64,000 nucleotides of DNA. It comes from Garra rufa. Lineage: Eukaryota; Chordata; Actinopteri; Cypriniformes; Cyprinidae. The notes below the pieces were generated by a model. That model was not told the DNA's origin, made no database searches, and saw nothing but the letters and a program-made list of their open reading frames with translations. The translations under genes were made by a program, and so were the position numbers. The first letter of the stretch is position 1; the number at the start of each line of letters is the position of its first letter. The DNA lies in contig NC_133376.1 in the NCBI RefSeq assembly GCF_049309525.1, positions 45,644,109 to 45,708,108 of the forward strand, in the 5' to 3' direction. Positions 60,753-64,000 of this stretch are shown here, piece by piece.

Positions 60753-63728
60753 AGCTGCAAGCAGCGTTGACCGGGCCCTCGCCGTCTGGCAGTCGCCATC
60801 CCGATAGCATCAGGAAAACGGTGCCCAGTTGGCACATGCATTCACAATAACCCTTTGGACTAACCCTAACTGTCTCTCCTCCTGTCTGACTCTTTCTCTT
60901 ACCACCCATCCCACCTCCTTACACTCAGCCACTTACCACACAAACACACACATAGAGTGCAGAGCAGAGTGAGATCAGATTTGTTTTTTAATTTTCTTTC
61001 ATTCGTGCAGTTTTGTATAATTATGAAATGAACTGTGTTTAATCAGAATGAATAGTTATTTGTATGAAAAAAGTTTCAAAGAGTTAGGATGCTGCACTTT
61101 AAATATATAATAAATCATTGAAAATTGAAAATGGAAAATGAAATTCTAGGCACGCTATCTGCCTCAAAAACACAGGAAACAAATATTTGAATGTATTTTG
61201 TATTTTTATTTATTTGCCATGGCAACAGCATTTGATGCATCAGGGACGCCTTTACAGACTCTCATCGGCCGTGTTTTTACATCATTCTGATGAAGTTTGA
61301 AGAAAATCGAGTACAAAAATATTGTTCGTTGTTCGTTCGTGAGTTAGTTCATTAACCAATGATAACAAAAGAGACCCTATTTTAAATAGTTACCATGTTT
61401 TATGATCTACATCCATTTTTTAATATTATTTTAATGATCTATAAGCATCTGTGAAATAATTATAAACAAATATATTAAAAATAAATACATATTAACTTAG
61501 TTGATGTATTTGTTTCTCATTCTAATTAAGTGAACTGAGCAGTATAGTGTCATACTTATAAGATTTTTTATTCTATCAGTGAGATTGTATATATGTATAT
61601 AAATCATATAATTTTTCCTTAAAAGATTAAAAAAAGATTGTAATGCTCTTTAAGCACCTATACAAAATAATTATGTAAAAGTACACTGACAGTACAGTCT
61701 ATATCAACTGATTCTATGGATTATTTTCATTCTTATACACTGAGAATGAGCTAAATAGCATTAGAGGTCAAACGATTCCTTATCTTATGAGGACCTCTAG
61801 TGTTCATCCCTGGTATTAGAGTTTTAATCTGACAAATTTATGTGACACTTTTAATGTTTTTGGGGCCTCTGAGCATGATAACATTTTGAAACTACACGTA
61901 TTTCCTAAGAATTTCTTGTTCTTTATATGTAAAAAGTTTTGATGAGTTAGAATAATGCAATTTAAAGATATATGAAAATAACTCTTCGTCTTTTTTATTG
62001 TTACTTTCATAAATCACCACATCAACACCGTTCAAGATGTCCCAAAGCCGTTCACAATTTTACATCTTCAGTATCTTGGCATCATGTTGACAAAGTTTGC
62101 TGTGAACTGTCTGATTCTGCTATGAGTGATATGAATTTATTCACAGCTATATTTAAAAACACAGGAAACAAATGTTAAAGTTTGACATGTTGCCGTGGCA
62201 ACAGCATTTGATGTATCAAGGACCCCTTCACAGATTCTCATCGGCCGTGTTTTGATATTATTCTGATGAAGTTTGAAGCAAATTGAGTAAAATTAAGAGG
62301 TTGATTTAAAAGCGTTTTGCAAGCAACACACTTCCTGCTGCCAGTTGGTGGCGCTATAACTTTGACTCATAATAGTCACATCTCTGTGATCGGTATCATA
62401 CGACGAATAAACTGCTTAAGTTTGGTCAAAATCAGATAAAGTGTGTCAAAATTATTAGACATTTCCTGTTTCTCATTTCTCGCCATAATTTGTCGCCCTG
62501 CCACGGCCAAACCATTCGCGATAGCAAAAATCCCCTGGCAATTTTGCATTCCCAATATCTTGAGATCATGCTGACCGAGTTTGGTAGCCATCGGTGGAAA
62601 GGTCTAGGAGGAGTATTTCAAATTCCACAGCTTGATTTTTCCAAAAATCCATATTTAAATAAAAATAGCTGACTTCCTTTTGGTCGTAGCTAATGGGTGT
62701 AAATTAGAAAGTTGTCCGGCTTGATGAGTCCAATATATGTACAGAGTTTGGTGACTGTAGGACAAAGTAACCCCCCAACTTTTGTCAAAAGGTGGCGCTA
62801 TGGAGCGCCTGCTCCACGCCCATTTATGGGCTTTTATCAGTGTTTAACTGTCATTAATACAGATGTGTGTGTTGAGTTTCATGAAATTCTAAGCATTTTA
62901 AGTGGCTCAAAAACACAAAAAACTAAAGTTAAAGTTTGACACGTTGCCATGGCAACATGATAAAAGTTATGGATAACGCCCTTCACAGATTCTTATCGGT
63001 CGTGTTTTGACATTATTGTGATGAAGTTTGAAGCAAATTGAGTAAAATTAAGAGGCTGAGTTTAAAGCGTTTCAAAAACGTCACGCTTTCTGCTGCCAGT
63101 TGGTGGCGCTATAACTTTGACTCATAATAGTCACATCTCTGTGATCGGCATCAGACGATGAACAAACTGCTGAAGTTTGGTCAAAATCAGACAAAGTATG
63201 TCAAAGTTATTAGGCACTTCCTGTTTCTCATTTCTCGCCATAAATTTGTCGCCCCGTCACGGTCAAACCGTTCGAGATATCAAAAATCCCCTGGCAATTT
63301 TGCGTCCCCAATGTCTTGAGATCATGCTGACCGAGTTTGGTGGCCATCGGTGGAAAGGCCTAGTAGGAGTATTTCAAATTCCATTGCATGCACTTTTTAG
63401 ACATCCCTGAATAGCCGACTTCCTGTTTGGCGAAGCACGGACTATGAGTGTGAAATTTGTTCGGCCTGATGAGGTCTATATGTGTATGAATTTTGGTGAC
63501 TGTAGGTCAACCGTTGTGCACTCCAGAGCCCTTCAAAAGTCGCAATTTTTAACGCTGTGCCATGCCCCCCCCAGGTGACCCCCCCATGTCAAAGTCTGTC
63601 CGGCCCTGATGGCCGCAGGTTCCAATGTGTGTGCAAAGTTTCAAGAGTTTTCGTGTATGTTAAGGCCCCCGAAATCCCCCAAAACATTGAAAAAAAAAAA
63701 TAAAAATAATAATAATAATAATAATTAA
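60753..63728 (-). mobile_element. F8: subfamily C element (duplicate of F4)
   Basis: Same layout as F4. One RFX palindrome is intact (62943-62956). The other has a single central change (GTTGCCGTGGCAAC near 62190). The head ends in an A/(AAT)n tract against the tail of F9. Confidence 0.86.
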
Positions 63729-64000
63729 AGCTGCGAGCAGCGATGAACGGGCCCTCGCACCCGGGCTCACCGCCGACCGGTGGCTTCAGGAAATCAGCAA
63801 ACGGTGGGCAGTATGCTTTTAATACAGTAAATATAGAAAAAATCTGTCATAAGTCATTTAAATGTGCCAAACTTGCTGCTGAAAGATGGTGGCGCTATGC
63901 CTGTAACTAATTATTGGCATGTAGATGTGTTCAGGCCATCACTATTATCAAACATATGAAGTTTGGTGCAGATTGACCTTGGTATGTTTGAGTTAGTGAA
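63729..64000 (-). mobile_element. F9: tail of a further composite element, cut by the window end
   Basis: Tail AGCTGCGAGCAGCG followed by the first module. Apart from one base seen by eye (CATATG against CATGTG) it is the reverse complement of the end of E1, including variants found in no other copy. Confidence 0.88.

Larger units (their letters stand above)
41770..63728 (-). repeat. tandem segmental duplication, copies 41770-52657 and 52658-63728
   Basis: F1-F2-F3-F4 are repeated in the same order and orientation as F5-F6-F7-F8. Offsets between matching landmarks are 10,888 bp at the start, about 10,871 in the AT-rich middle of F2/F6, 10,804 across F3/F7 and 11,069 across F4/F8. The shifts are due largely to different numbers of hairpin cassettes and microsatellite units. 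A third copy may begin with F9, although its first bases resemble F3 more than F1. Confidence 0.9.

Overview
The window looks like nuclear DNA from a cyprinid fish (carp, goldfish or zebrafish lineage). It is AT-rich and gene-poor, has two 500-N scaffold gaps (13774-14273 and 39456-39955), and carries several DNA-transposon derivatives that I recognise from memory as abundant in cyprinids. Only one piece of a protein-coding gene can be supported: a single 147-bp exon on the minus strand at 9747-9893. It encodes TM3 and the start of the intracellular loop of a glycine receptor alpha subunit, most like glra1. No RNA gene or CRISPR array was seen.

Region 1 (1-13773) is intergenic or intronic DNA with recognisable transposons. 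These are a 1.9-kb hAT-type element with a perfect 8-bp target duplication (578-2488), a short-TIR element (2743-3073), a hAT end (to 3257), a 0.78-kb hAT-type element with a perfect 8-bp duplication (6538-7319), copies of a foldback repeat (7350-7640, 8230-9360), and a 2-kb hAT-type element (10667-12716) that contains at least three smaller inverted-repeat elements. The receptor exon lies among them.

Region 2 (14274-64000) is almost entirely one superfamily of composite repeats, stacked head to tail. Each full unit has a 30-31 nt hairpin head beginning AGGGCCCGAGC, a TTA/TTC/poly-T tract, a subfamily-specific head, internal modules built around a GCGCCACCTGCTGGC-type core and CAGGAAGT, and a tail ending GCTGC-NN-GCAGCTTTAATT. 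I name the units E1-E10 (plus orientation, 14274-39455) and F0-F9 (minus orientation, 39956-64000). Subfamilies are A-I (long arrays), A-II (1.5 kb), B (3-4 kb with an AT-rich middle) and C. F1-F4 and F5-F8 are two copies of a tandem segmental duplication of about 10.9-11.1 kb.

Four observations stand out. (a) The contig 14274-39455, bounded by both gaps, is probably inverted in the scaffold: flipping it joins E1 to F0 as one B element and makes the whole array one orientation. (b) The module core matches the vertebrate CTCF consensus, so the array is a dense field of CTCF-like motifs with one orientation. B and C units also carry perfect 14-bp RFX X-box palindromes. (c) The hairpin heads come in three types with compensatory arm changes, they match body subfamilies, and 17 of them occur alone or in stacks of up to five. 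The order of heads and bodies largely fits repeated nested insertion into the tract just behind a hairpin. (d) E10 is a clean 2,623-bp insertion into E9 with several uninterrupted sites for comparison, which defines the element ends. All family assignments are by eye; no database search was run.
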